This document shows positions 19,701 to 29,800 of a stretch of DNA of 64,000 nucleotides, piece after piece. How positions within the stretch are numbered: the stretch's first letter is position 1; every line of letters begins with the position of its first letter. Below the pieces are notes generated by a model that had not been told where the DNA came from, ran no database searches, and saw nothing but the letters and a program-made list of their open reading frames with translations. This DNA comes from Synoicihabitans lomoniglobus (lineage in GTDB: Bacteria > Verrucomicrobiota > Verrucomicrobiia > Opitutales > Opitutaceae): positions 3,095,501 to 3,159,500 of the forward strand of contig NZ_CP119075.1 of the NCBI RefSeq assembly GCF_029023725.1. Reading direction: 5' to 3'. Both the position numbers and the translations under genes were made by a program.

Positions 19701-20379
19701 GTTCATCGTCGATGAGTTCGCGGTTGAAATCGACCGTGCCACGGATGCTGCCGTATTGATCAACTCGTATTCCGATCTCGTTCAAATCCCGAAAAGTGGC
19801 CTGTTTAGTGCGGGTGTTGATCACACCACCGGGGCTGCCCTGCCCAAATAGAATGGCGTTGGGCCCGCGTTGCAGATCGACTGCGTCGATGTTGTAACCG
19901 TCCCAAGGAATACCAGACAGGTAAAGGTCCCGCGTATTATCGGCCGAAACCAGACCACGCACGCGATTGGTCGATTGCGGGTTCAGGTAGGAGGCATCGG
20001 AGTTTGGAGCCGTGCCCCCTCCGGAACCAGAATAGTTGCCGTTCACGCCCCCGATTTCCGTGCCGAGCGTGTATTTTAAGAGCGATTGGTTGTCAGTCGC
20101 GCCGATATCCGACAAGAACTGCGACGTATAGACGGATAGCGACGTGCCCAAATCCTTGATGTCGGTGTTCAACCGATTTCCCGCGAGGGTGGAGGCAGCG
20201 GCGTAGCCTTCCGATTCATCGGCGGCCGTGACCTCGAACGGTGAGAGCACAAGCACATCCTCGTCGTCGATCGGACTCCCGGCGTCCGTGCTTTGAGCCA
20301 GCATCGGTGCACTGGTCAGCAAGACAGCCATCATCGATCCGGCAGTATGGCGTATGCATCTGGTTATATTAGATTCCAT
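16702..20379 (-). CDS. TonB-dependent outer-membrane receptor (Opitutaceae 'VLSPFEV' type)
   Basis: A 1225-aa outer-membrane transporter. A signal peptide (residues 1-28) is followed by the N-terminal element 'DDEDVLVLSPFEVTAADESEGYAAASTLAGNR' style segment, then a plug domain ('SLSVYTSQFLSDIGATDNQSLLKYT', 'VDLQRGPNAILFGQGSPGG') and a long beta-barrel ending in 'PQQVFLTNTFKF' with the terminal aromatic residue needed for barrel assembly. Energised by TonB, such proteins import oligosaccharides or other large ligands. No SusD-like lipoprotein is nearby. It is divergent from the FG-GAP operon, with a 459-base shared control region containing inverted and direct repeats. Substrate is not readable from the sequence. 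Confidence 0.92.
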   Translation of the reverse strand: MESNITRCIRHTAGSMMAVLLTSAPMLAQSTDAGSPIDDEDVLVLSPFEVTAADESEGYAAASTLAGNRLNTDIKDLGTSLSVYTSQFLSDIGATDNQSLLKYTLGTEIGGVNGNYSGSGGGTAPNSDASYLNPQSTNRVRGLVSADNTRDLYLSGIPWDGYNIDAVDLQRGPNAILFGQGSPGGVINTRTKQATFRDLNEIGIRVDQYGSIRGTVDFNRELIDDELAVRVAGVVNRGKFKQKPAFENFDRQWVAMRWEPGFLKEGSARTILKANYERGDSSSNRPRNMPPGDRITPWFTALNKELYNMAWQNSPYVDLPGRGTASVNDANGDPNPGFNEWVNTNYGNNYFGGSEFWFLPGSTDPVLGMAINEYTYLGLGPDGTRDGAVGGIAPGGPHGIRGYRDWALATGQPFASLVKDRYITDPSIFNFYDNLLDGEIKREWSDFETFDASLSQTFFNDKVGFDVGYHYESVTNGNYSPMVGGNGTLFVDYYSIWPDGTNEAAGGYYTDGTPNPGAGRPFVQLGNGAGESTTERDSLRGTGFVTHDFAKGDDSHWLLKLLGQHTLTGMASKDEYNSHGRNWARSAFDNAWFGQPFFEDIRNANGRFWADFIPIRTQYVGDSLVGKNLGDDFGIITPVGDPTLGDTVSLRYFDSTWNAVGVDPGAVWYNNASAGTVDGPYESTQSENPANYVGWVTRDVGLIHADSPENIQRLTTGQSWDDRSNEAYAFVWQGKFWNDSIIATAGTRHDEVYQKRTTWDPQNVPNRGEGDLTQVTPTVDELGPIEEDSDSWGAVVHLNRLPLVGRFAEKLPVNVSLSYNKSNNFQTGQVFTDYFGQQLPLPAGSTEDMGVMLATKDGRFSLKVNKFESTVQNNPSSSIQFWNYGNNVGIYAQSWSQFKYNYETKGNPNSQRYGSNVTSDLPHPEPGEQSLKYTVDYGPVDGQTEAEADALENAVIQAWDQWLVEMAPLPEIMANAWGFSWETDDLSESGLSSFRLTSELVAEGYEAELHAQITDNWRLTVNASRIESSLDNIGQTLAPGGEMTQIEYLLDFDRRLNETVMGDLRIWGGGGGSNARQNWQGHADGDLKARLAEQGTTVPENRLWHVNIITNYDFKEGRLKGWTVGGSARYQSAATLAYTPFQGDGFIGYDLDAPYRDNSELDFDVWVGYGRKIWNDKIDWRMQLNIQNVGVGNELVPVTVQPDGTPAAYRIKPPQQVFLTNTFKF

Positions 20380-20512
20380 GGGGTATTATATTAATACTAT
20401 TCGGTAGTTTGACTTGGTGGATTATTAAACAAACCGATACCACTACCCCATGGATCACGTTAAAAATGCTAAAACAGCACCTCTAATGGACATGATTCAA
20501 GGGGTAGTTTGA
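20376..20512. promoter_or_regulatory. Repeat-rich control region at the TonB receptor start
   Basis: A 10-bp perfect inverted repeat CCATGGGGTA (20376-20385) / TACCCCATGG (20444-20453) covers the receptor start codon. A second palindrome GTATTA-TAT-TAATAC (20383-20397) lies in the untranslated leader, and GGTAGTTTGA occurs twice exactly 100 bases apart (20403-20412, 20503-20512). These may be regulator-binding sites; no regulator can be assigned. Confidence 0.4.
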
Positions 20513-20838
20513 ACGAAACACTCTTGATGGAGCGTCTCGACTTCGGGGTTTCGGAGTTGCCCAAGAATACCAATGACGACCACACGGGTCCATAGGGGTT
20601 TTGCGACATTCGTGCGCTCGATTTCCACCGCCGAGAGCATTTAATATAACCATAGTCATAGTTTCATATGCCACCATTGGTTGATTGCGCGAAAGCGGTG
20701 CTGCCCACGAATATCAGAGCCGCTTCGAAGATTCTTTTTTAATATGGGATCTGCGGTGCCGTCGCTCCCCTTGTTACCTTCCTCCCTCTCGCCGACTTCG
20801 CGCCCCTCCGCCTCGCTCGATGAGCCCGTTCACTCCCC
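20380..20838. other. Divergent intergenic region between TonB receptor and FG-GAP operon
   Basis: Noncoding, about 459 bases and markedly A/T-richer than the flanking genes. It presumably holds both divergent promoters. Short open frames exist but none has recognisable sequence. Repeats are listed separately. Confidence 0.6.
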
Positions 20839-23800
20839 ATGCCTCCTCGATTATTCGTAGTTCTTTCGAGCCTTTTCGTGCTCTGCCCGCCCATCGCGAT
20901 GGGTGCGGATGAAAGTCCGCCATTCGTTGAGTTCTCCTCCCCGTCGGGTCCTCCGGGACCAACCCTGTTCGCGCGCCTGAACCCGTCGCAGACCGGCTTG
21001 GAAGTAAACAACGCCTACGACGATCCTCAAATGTGGGGATCACGCTATCGCGCGTTTATGGGTGGCGGCATGGGCTCCGGCGTGGCCGTCGGCGACTTTG
21101 ACAACGACGGAAAACCCGATCTCTACGTCAGCACCAAGACCAAACCTGGCCGCCTCTTTCGCAATCGGGGCGGATGGCGTTTCGAGGATGTGACCGTAGA
21201 CACCGGCCTGGCCGAAACTGCCTCCGTGATGGGCTGGATCAAAAGCGCCATATCCTCCGACGAACCCGTGGTTTGGCGGCAGGGTGCCACCTTCGCCGAC
21301 GTCAATAACGACGGTTGGCTCGACCTCTACGTGTGCCGCAACAACGCCACCAACTTCCTCTACATGAACCAAGGAGACGGCACCTTTGTCGAAGAGGCGG
21401 AATCCCGCGGTCTCGGTATTATTGACGGCAGTGTCATCGGAGCCTTCGCCGACTTCGATCGCGACGGCTGGCTCGATGTGTTGGTGCTCACCAATCAAGT
21501 CGACGGCACGGAGCCGCTCGGCCGCAACGACCGCCTTTTCCGTAATCGCGGGAACGGCTATTTCGCCGAAGTCACCACGTCGGCAGGAATTCGTGGCCCC
21601 ACGTTTGGCCATTCCGCCACGTGGCTCGACTACGACAATGATCGCTGGCCCGACATTTACCTGGCCAACGATTTCTCCGGCCCCGACTACCTGTATCGAA
21701 ACAATCATGACGGCACCTTCACCAACGTGATTGATACCGTCACCCCTCACACGCCCTACTCGTCCATGGGGGCCGATCTGGGGGACATCAACAATGACGG
21801 CCACCCCGACTTGCTCGTGGCCGACATGGCGACCACCTCACGCGAAAAACACCAACGCGGACTCGCGGCTTCGCACGAAGATGTGCTCGCCATGGGCACG
21901 CGCCCCGCAACCGCCCCGCAATACACCCGCAACGCCCTACTGCTCAACACGGGAAGGGGCGTGTTTGCGGAGACCGCCTATTGGTCTGGCCTCGCCGCCA
22001 CCGATTGGACGTGGTCGCTGCTCTTCGAGGATTTCGACAATGATGGCTGGACCGACCTGCATGTCACCAACGGCATGGTTCGCGAAGCCAACAACCGCGA
22101 CTTGCTCAACCGTATGATGCGCGCGCTGTCCGATTCCGCCCGCATTCGCGTCATGAAAAACGCCCCGCTGCTGGCGGAGGCCAATCTGGCTTACCGCAAC
22201 CGGCGCGACGGACGATTCGAAGCGGTATCCGCCCGTTGGGGACTCGACGAGGTCGGCGTGAGTTTCGGGGCCGCCGCCGCCGACTTCGATTCGGACGGTG
22301 ATCTCGACTTGGTGGTGCTCAACCACCACGGCGGACTCACCGTCCACCGCAACGACACCGCCGCCGGTAACCGCGTCCAGATACGTCTGCGTGGCGTGCG
22401 TTCCAATCGCTACGGCGTCGACGCCCGGGTGCGCCTGGAAAGCGCCTCCACCGGCTCTCAATCACGCACCATCACCGTCGCCCGCGGCTATGCATCTGGC
22501 GGTGAATTGGTGGCTCACTTCGGTCTCGGTCCGGACGAAGTGATTCAACGGCTCGACATTGCATGGCCGTCCGGGGCTAACCAGGTATTCACCCATCTGC
22601 CCGCCAATCGCGCTTATCTCATCAAGGAATCCGACAACGCCCCCACGCCAGCACCAGCCCCGCCGGCCTGGTTTGAGGAAACCGCCGACACCATGGGTCT
22701 CGCATGGGTTGATGCCTCCAGTTTGACCATTCCCGACCACGAACAAATCTTCCTGCCTTTCCGCACCGATCGCCGTGGCCCCGGCGTCGCCGTCGCCGAC
22801 GTCAACGGAGACGGTCAAGACGATGTCTATCTCGGAGCCACCTCCGGATCGCCCGCTCGCCTCCTGCTATGGCAGGACGGCACCTATCGCGTGCAAGAAA
22901 CTCGCGGTCTGCCTCACGCCATCGTGGAGGAAGGCCCCCCCCTGTGGTTTGATGCCGACGGTGACGGCTCGACGGACCTGCTGGTCACCCGAGCCAGTGC
23001 CAACTCCACAGCGTGGCCGGAAGCGTTCCAGCCCACCTTGTTCAAACACGATGGGGAATTGGCTTTTTCTCCGACTCCCGCTTTGCCCCCCCTCCGGCTC
23101 AATGTCGGCGCGGCCGGTGTGGCCGACATTGATGGCGATGGTGACCTCGATCTGTTTCTTGGCGGACGCTCCGTGCCCGGATTGTATCCCGAAAATCCCC
23201 TCAGCGTATTACTTCGCAACGAGGGTGGTAGGTTTGTCGATGTTACGGCCGGAGCCGATCCATTCGGCGAACTTGGACTCGTCACCAGTGCGCTGTTTCG
23301 CGATGTCGATCAGGACGGTCGCCCCGATCTCGTGATCGCGACCGAATGGGACACCGTGCACTACTTCCACAACGAAGACGGGCGACGCTTTTCCGATCAC
23401 ACCAAAGCCGCCGGATTTACCTCCGGTGGCAAAGGTTGGTGGAGCAGTTTGGCCAGTGCCGATTTCAACGGCGATGGGCGGCTTGATTTCGCCGTCGGCA
23501 ACCTCGGCCTGAACACGTTCTACCGGGCCACCCCATCCACTCCGGTCTCGCTGCTTTACGGCGACTTCGCCCAAAACGGGTCCCCGCTGCTGGTCGAGGC
23601 CACCACGGAAAACGGCACCTTGTATCCGGTCCGCAGTCGCGAGGAACTGGGCGCGCGGTTACCGTTTATTCTGCGCAAGTTTCGCAACAACGATGACTTC
23701 GCCCGCGCTCCACTCCGTGCGATTTTGAGCGAAACTGCCATAGCGGACGCAGTCCGTCTCGATGCGACCAATTTTTCCTCCGGCGTCTTTCTGAGCCAAC

Positions 23801-24423
23801 CCGATGGTTCCTTTCAATTCGAAGCGTTGCCGCCCCTCGCCCAGCTCGGTCCCATTCAAGGTCTCGTGGCCACCGATCTCGACGGCGATGGTCACGCTGA
23901 TTTGGCCGCGGTGCAAAATAGTGACGCCGCCGTTCCTCGCTTTCACGGCGGGGTGGGCGCGATCATGCGTGGTCACGGAGATGGTTCGTTCACCGTCCTG
24001 CGTCCCGATCAATCGGGACTGGTCGCCCCGGGAAATGGCCGCGCACTCGTGACACTCGATCCCGATGGTGATGGTCGGCCCGGTTTATTTTACACCCAAC
24101 ACGGCGGGCGAAGCGCATTCCTCCAACCTCAATCCCCCGCGACCTCCGGATGGCTGGCAATTCGTCTGCGCGGAACCCCAGGCAATCCCTCCGCCATTGG
24201 GGCGCTCGTGCGAATCGAATACGCGGAGGGTTCCACCACCACTCACGAAATCGGGAGCGGCGGGGGTTGGTTCAGTCAATCCGCACCAATCATTCACGCC
24301 GCCGTCCCGGGTGAACGCGCGATCGTCGCGGTCGCGGTGCGCTGGCCCGATGGCCGTCAGACGCGACACACCGGAGGTCCGGACAGCGGTTCGTGGATCC
24401 TCAACTACGACTCGACGCCATGA
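20839..24423 (+). CDS. Secreted FG-GAP/VCBS repeat protein with two ASPIC/UnbV domains (double CRTAC1 type)
   Basis: A 1194-aa exported protein: signal peptide 1-23, then a first block of FG-GAP/VCBS repeats with many DxDxDG calcium-type loops ('VAVGDFDNDGKPDLYV', 'DVNNDGWLDLYVCRN', 'DINNDGHPDLLVADMA'), an ASPIC/UnbV domain at about 515-595 ('QIRLRGVRSNRYGVDARVRL', 'VAHFGLGPDE'), a second repeat block (about 635-1090) and a second ASPIC-like domain at the end ('WLAIRLRGTPGNPSAIGALV', 'VAVRWPDGRQTRH'). It appears to be two CRTAC1 units in tandem. Such propeller proteins are extracellular or periplasmic and of unknown molecular role. The stop overlaps the next start by four bases (ATGA), so it is the first gene of a coupled operon. 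Confidence 0.88.
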   Translation: MPPRLFVVLSSLFVLCPPIAMGADESPPFVEFSSPSGPPGPTLFARLNPSQTGLEVNNAYDDPQMWGSRYRAFMGGGMGSGVAVGDFDNDGKPDLYVSTKTKPGRLFRNRGGWRFEDVTVDTGLAETASVMGWIKSAISSDEPVVWRQGATFADVNNDGWLDLYVCRNNATNFLYMNQGDGTFVEEAESRGLGIIDGSVIGAFADFDRDGWLDVLVLTNQVDGTEPLGRNDRLFRNRGNGYFAEVTTSAGIRGPTFGHSATWLDYDNDRWPDIYLANDFSGPDYLYRNNHDGTFTNVIDTVTPHTPYSSMGADLGDINNDGHPDLLVADMATTSREKHQRGLAASHEDVLAMGTRPATAPQYTRNALLLNTGRGVFAETAYWSGLAATDWTWSLLFEDFDNDGWTDLHVTNGMVREANNRDLLNRMMRALSDSARIRVMKNAPLLAEANLAYRNRRDGRFEAVSARWGLDEVGVSFGAAAADFDSDGDLDLVVLNHHGGLTVHRNDTAAGNRVQIRLRGVRSNRYGVDARVRLESASTGSQSRTITVARGYASGGELVAHFGLGPDEVIQRLDIAWPSGANQVFTHLPANRAYLIKESDNAPTPAPAPPAWFEETADTMGLAWVDASSLTIPDHEQIFLPFRTDRRGPGVAVADVNGDGQDDVYLGATSGSPARLLLWQDGTYRVQETRGLPHAIVEEGPPLWFDADGDGSTDLLVTRASANSTAWPEAFQPTLFKHDGELAFSPTPALPPLRLNVGAAGVADIDGDGDLDLFLGGRSVPGLYPENPLSVLLRNEGGRFVDVTAGADPFGELGLVTSALFRDVDQDGRPDLVIATEWDTVHYFHNEDGRRFSDHTKAAGFTSGGKGWWSSLASADFNGDGRLDFAVGNLGLNTFYRATPSTPVSLLYGDFAQNGSPLLVEATTENGTLYPVRSREELGARLPFILRKFRNNDDFARAPLRAILSETAIADAVRLDATNFSSGVFLSQPDGSFQFEALPPLAQLGPIQGLVATDLDGDGHADLAAVQNSDAAVPRFHGGVGAIMRGHGDGSFTVLRPDQSGLVAPGNGRALVTLDPDGDGRPGLFYTQHGGRSAFLQPQSPATSGWLAIRLRGTPGNPSAIGALVRIEYAEGSTTTHEIGSGGGWFSQSAPIIHAAVPGERAIVAVAVRWPDGRQTRHTGGPDSGSWILNYDSTP

Positions 24424-26813
24424 AATCACCCCCCGTTTCTCGGAAATTCGCATGGCTGCGTTGGCTGGCGCCGGCGGTGCTCGCCACCCTCTTCTGGCTG
24501 GGGCTCCGGGCCGACTTCGCCGCCGTGCGCTGGAGCGCTGCGCTTTCAGCGGAAGGCAGTCCGCCCCCCGCCTTCAGTGCCGCCGCAAACACGGGCTATG
24601 CGTTCGACCAGCAGCACTTCCTCGGCTCCCATTGGCGGGGGCCGACCTACCGGTGGATTGCCACCATGCAACCGCGCCAAACCGCCGCCAGTCCGTTTCG
24701 ACGTCACTACATCGCGGATACACTCCCGGCCGGACGTCATGATTTATCCCCGCGGATTTACACGGCATGGTTGGTCGGACTCATGTGGGTGGGCGATCTG
24801 TTTCACGACACGTCGTGGGCAATCAGCGCTGAGCGCACGGCGTTGTGGGAGCCGGTCATTTCTCACATGCTCGCCTTACTCGCCGTGATCCTGTTTTGCT
24901 GGCGGCGGTGGGGAGTCGTGAGGGCCGCGCTGGGAGGATCGTTCGTTGCACTCTATCCGCCGTTTGCCGCTCAATTCATGCCCGGCGTTTTAACGAGCAC
25001 CACGTGGGCACTCCTGCTGGCGACTTATGCGCTCGCCCAGGTTTGGCCTCGCTCCGGCTCAGCGGGGCTCACCGGGATGTTCAGCATTCGTGCGTCCCTG
25101 GCGACGGGGCTCGCGCTGTGGCTCAATCCAGCGGTAGGTTTTCCGGTGGTGTTGATCGTGGCTGGCGTCGGTTGCTACGCCCAGGCTTCGACCTCACCAA
25201 CGGTGTCGTTTTGGCCGTGGGCCGCCACCGGTGCCGCCCTCGTCGGCACCGGTTGGGCCATCGACGGCGCGCACTGGGACCCGACCGTGGGAGAATTGCG
25301 ATATGCGCATCCGCTTTATGGTCTCGCGTGGCTGGGGATAGGCCTCGTGTTACACGGAGGACAAAATAAACGGCGGTCCGATTCCGTCTCCACGAGACGC
25401 TGGATTACGATCGCAGTCGGGCTCGCGCTGATGTTTCCGCTGGCCTATGTGCAGATCAAACATGCCTTTCCCGGGTGGCTGCACTTTGGCACCGAATCGG
25501 GCCAAATCGCATCACTTGATCAGACCGTGCGATTCACCAGTATTTTCGATTGGGTGGATTCTGTCGACGCCGCCCAAATCTTTTTCGTGATCACGCCCCT
25601 GGGCGCGGCCTTGAGCGCGATTATGGTCGTCTTCACTCGACCCCATTGGTTCGAACCGTGGGAACGCCAAGCCGTGATGATCGGAGCAGTGACGGTGTTG
25701 GGCGCCATGATAATGACGGTCTTCAGGGTGCGGTGGAATCTGATCACCACCTTGCTGGCCCTGCCGTTGGTGTGGCAGGTGGTTTCGCACGCACCGCTGG
25801 GGTGGCGGCGATGCCTGTTGACCGCGACGGGCATATTCGGATTCGCGATGGCGGCATGGGGCCAAGCGTTGCCGGACGCACTACGCCGCCCCTCCGGCGA
25901 AGTGGTGCCGCAACCGCGTGATCTGGAAGCCATGGTGTTTCGTCACTTTTCTCATTGGCTTGCTTCTCATTCCCCGGATCGGGAACTTCGCGTGCTCGCG
26001 CCACCCGATCTCGCGGATTCCATCATTTTTCACGGCCATGGTCGGACGCTCATGTCGTCGGCATGGGAATCACACCCGGGCTTGGTGGCGGCGGCGCGTG
26101 TCCTCAGTTCGCCGGAATCCACGGAGGCGGAAGCGGTGATCGAAAGTCTCGGCCTGACTCATATCGTCATCACCTCATGGGACCGGGTGATGATCCAGTT
26201 AACCAACGCACCGCTGGATGCCAACCGGGACACGCTCTACGAACGACTGCAGCGCTGGGTGCTTCCGCGCTTTCTGCGCCCCTTGCCCTACCAACTTCCG
26301 GCCACTCCCGGATACGATGAACAAAAACTTGCGGTGTTCGCCGTCGTGCCACCTCAGGATGAAGCCTTGGCCTTGAGTCGACTGGCCGAATATTTCGCCG
26401 AAGTGCGTCGCCCGGACCCGGCCAGCAGGGTTGCGCAAACCTTGGCGGAGGCCTTTCCCCAGGATCCCAACGCCGCCATGGCCCGCGCCATGGTCTACGA
26501 ATTGACCGGCCGCCCCCATGCCTTTCAAATCGAATTGGACCTATTGTCCGATCAAATCGCCCGCGGGATTGTGCCCATGGATTGGGATCGACGCGTGGTG
26601 CGCGCCATCACGCTGGCCCTGGGCAAACGCCACGACCTCGCCAAGCCCGAGATCATAGCGTGTGGTGAAAGCATGACCGACGAAAATCTGCGCCAGCTGA
26701 CCCCGCTGCAGGCGTTTCGCCTGCGTAAACTCGTTGGCATCTATCAACTCAGCTTTCCGTCACCCGAGTTGGAAACACTCGCACATGCGATTTCGTCCGA
26801 ATATCAATCCTGA
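24420..26813 (+). CDS. Polytopic membrane protein of unknown function, possibly GT-C-like
   Basis: A 797-aa protein with about ten hydrophobic segments in residues 15-490 and a soluble C-terminal third. The start at 24420 is preferred over an upstream in-frame GTG (24393) because it gives an ATGA overlap with the preceding stop. After helix 1 comes a long extracytoplasmic loop (about residues 35-125), then regularly spaced helices. This layout recalls GT-C glycosyltransferases (PMT/STT3-like), but no diagnostic catalytic motif could be confirmed. The C-terminal part ('RLAEYFAEVRRPDPASRVAQTLAEAFPQDP') looks helical and TPR-like. The gene ends one base before the kinase start, so a role in the same signalling or surface system is likely. 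Confidence 0.6.
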   Translation: MKSPPVSRKFAWLRWLAPAVLATLFWLGLRADFAAVRWSAALSAEGSPPPAFSAAANTGYAFDQQHFLGSHWRGPTYRWIATMQPRQTAASPFRRHYIADTLPAGRHDLSPRIYTAWLVGLMWVGDLFHDTSWAISAERTALWEPVISHMLALLAVILFCWRRWGVVRAALGGSFVALYPPFAAQFMPGVLTSTTWALLLATYALAQVWPRSGSAGLTGMFSIRASLATGLALWLNPAVGFPVVLIVAGVGCYAQASTSPTVSFWPWAATGAALVGTGWAIDGAHWDPTVGELRYAHPLYGLAWLGIGLVLHGGQNKRRSDSVSTRRWITIAVGLALMFPLAYVQIKHAFPGWLHFGTESGQIASLDQTVRFTSIFDWVDSVDAAQIFFVITPLGAALSAIMVVFTRPHWFEPWERQAVMIGAVTVLGAMIMTVFRVRWNLITTLLALPLVWQVVSHAPLGWRRCLLTATGIFGFAMAAWGQALPDALRRPSGEVVPQPRDLEAMVFRHFSHWLASHSPDRELRVLAPPDLADSIIFHGHGRTLMSSAWESHPGLVAAARVLSSPESTEAEAVIESLGLTHIVITSWDRVMIQLTNAPLDANRDTLYERLQRWVLPRFLRPLPYQLPATPGYDEQKLAVFAVVPPQDEALALSRLAEYFAEVRRPDPASRVAQTLAEAFPQDPNAAMARAMVYELTGRPHAFQIELDLLSDQIARGIVPMDWDRRVVRAITLALGKRHDLAKPEIIACGESMTDENLRQLTPLQAFRLRKLVGIYQLSFPSPELETLAHAISSEYQS

Positions 26814-26814
26814 C

Positions 26815-29800
26815 ATGTCTGCGTATCGCTCGACCGCTTGCGGATGGCTGCGATTCCTCATCCCGATTTCAGTTTGGCTGACCCACGCAAGCCCCTCTCT
26901 GACGGCCGACGAGCCTTCGATTGGCCTGCCGATCACTCGCTCCTATTCGATCGAGGAAATCGGAGTCACGCGCGGTCCGCAGCTCGATTTCGACCGTTAC
27001 GGTCGTCTGGCCGTGATCGGTGGAGGCAGCTACATCGTGCTCAACGATGGAGCTTGGATCGAACTGAAGGAAGGACGACCGGGTGCCCCGATTTTCCTGG
27101 AAGTCACCAACGCCCCCGACGGTCGCGCCTACTTCGGAGCGCTCGCGACCTGGGGCATTGCCGACTACGCGAGCAACGGCGAAATCCAAGCCGTGTCGAT
27201 GCGTCCGGACCACTATCCCGAGTGGATCAACGTGACCAACTTCACCCACATCAATCTGATCGAAAACGGCATCCTTTTCTCCGGTTCGAACGGGATCGTG
27301 CACCTCAATCCCGGGACGGGAGCGCTGCGATTCCACGAGATACCGCAGATCGCGACCGTCTTTACCTTCGAGGATTCGATATTTGTTTCGTCCAACTCGC
27401 TCGGCACCGCTCGATTCGATCTGGAGACGGGCGAAACCACCTTGATCGACCCGGAGATCACCATTCACCAGGTGGCGACGCTCGCCAACGGCCGCCTCGT
27501 CACGGCCACCACCGGCGGCAGCTTGCTCTTCTTTGACGGTCGTGAATTTACCGACATCGGCATCCGGTTGAACGGCCAAAGCACGGGGGGCATTTCCCGA
27601 CTCGAAGCCCTGCCCGACGGTGGTTTTGCCGCCGCCGTGGATGGCAGCGGAGTGTATCTGTTCCATGGCGACGGAAAATCGCGCATGGCGCTCACGACGA
27701 CCAGCTACCGCCGGGTGTATGATCTCGCCGCCCGCGAAGCTGGCGTGCTGTGGATCGCGAAGGAAAGCTCATTGGAGAAAGTGCTCTACAACGATCCCGT
27801 TTCCGTGATCGACCAACGCTCGGACGTCGTTATCGGCTGGCCCCAAGTTTTCCAATGGAGTGAACAGACGGTCGTCGCATCCAACGGCCGTCTCTACGAC
27901 ATGAACTTGGCGCAGGACGGGCGTCACTACGTATTCAACGAAATCCCCAACCCACCGCCCACCGGCGCATGGGCCGTCGCCTCCAATCAGAAACATCTCG
28001 TGGTGGGCAACGGTGAAGGCGTCTTTTTCCGCACTTCCGACGGGTTTGTTCGCATTCCCGGCATGCCCGAAGCGAGCCGCCTGTTTCTCCCGGAAGACGA
28101 TCTTTGTATCGTGGTGGGCATTAGCGAAATCGCCGCCATGCGCTGGGCCGACGGAAAATGGGCCGAGTGCGCTCCACGCGTGCCCGGCGTCGGTTTTCCG
28201 TCGATCGCCCACCCTGCGGCCAACTCCCTTTGGATCGAACTCGGTCTCAATCGCGCGGCTCGGGTCTGGTTCGAGAACGGTCAGTTGCACAAGCAATTGT
28301 TTCTCGATTTTCCGTGGGCCGATCCCACCTGGGTCAATATCGGCATTCTGAACAACTACGCCGTGCTCAGCGGCCCCGAAAATCAACGCGTTTACCTCGA
28401 CTGCACCACCGGAGAACCCATCCCTCCTCCTCCGCTCGAAAGCGCACTTCAGCAGGTTTCGCAATCCATTCTACGCGTGGCCCAGGATGAAAGCGGACGG
28501 ATTTGGGCCACGCTGGCCAACGGGATCGTCACGCTCCACCCCGGCGAGGAATCCTACCAACTCGATACCCATTCCCTCAGCGCCATCAGCGACCTCTACC
28601 CGGTCATCACCCTGCTCAATCAACAGCATGCCTGGATCTCCACCGAATCCGCCCTCTACCACGTGGACCAGGATTTTCAGATCCCCGTGCCTTCGATCGT
28701 CCAGCCATTTTTGGTTTCGATCAAGGATGGGAAAACCGGGTTGGAAATCTACTCCGCCGCTGAGGTCCTCGATGAAATCGCCCCTTTGCCATGGGAGAAA
28801 AACCATCTGGTATTTCGGTATTTTTCCGGTGGATACATCACCATGCGCGATCCCGTGTATGAATTCACCATGGAAAATGGCGGCAATAGCTGGAGCGTGC
28901 AAAGTGCCGACTCCTTGCTCACGCTACCACAACTAGAGGAAGGGGTTTACCACCTTTCCGTGCAGCTTAAGGACGGCAACACCCCGATCGGTAAACCCAT
29001 TCTCACTCATTTCACCGTGCGACCTCCCTGGTATCGGGCCCCGCTGGCGTATGTCGCCTATTGGAGTTCGGGCCTGCTTTTGTGCGTCGCCGTCGCCTTG
29101 TGGGGCGTGGGCCAGGCCAAGCGGAAACACGACTATCTCGAACAGCTCGTGCGCGAGCGCACCGACGAATTGCGCGCTACCGGAGCCAAACTCACCGAGG
29201 AGGCTCGCACTTCCGCCACCCTGGCTGAGCGCAATCGTCTCGCCGGCGAAATCCACGACAGCCTGCAACAGGGATTGAGCGGACTCGCCTTGCATCTGGA
29301 ATCCACCCTCAAAATCAACCACCTTGAGCCCGACATCCACGCCCGCCTTAGCGTGGCGCGACGCATGGTTTCGTTCACCCGGCAGGAGGTTCAACAAGCC
29401 GTGTGGGATCTGGAGTCACCTCTCCTCCAAAACGACAGCCTCGATCATGCGCTCGTCAAATTGGCCGAACTCATCGGCAACGAAACGCCACGGATTGAGG
29501 TCGAGACGATGGGCACCGATATTCACGTTTCGTCGACCATCAATCACCACTTGTTACGCATGGCCCAGGAGGCGATCACCAACGCGGTGCGCCACAGCGG
29601 GGCCGCCGTGGTGCAGGTGCAACTACAAGTCACCACCGTGCAAGTGCTGCTCACCATCAGCGACAATGGCCAAGGCTTCGTGATCGCCGATGTGCTCACC
29701 GGCGGAGTCGGTCATTTTGGACTGCGCGGCCTCCGCTCCCGGGCCCAAAAAATCAACGGTGATCTGCAGGTCACCAGCAGTCCCGGCGAAGGCACCACGG

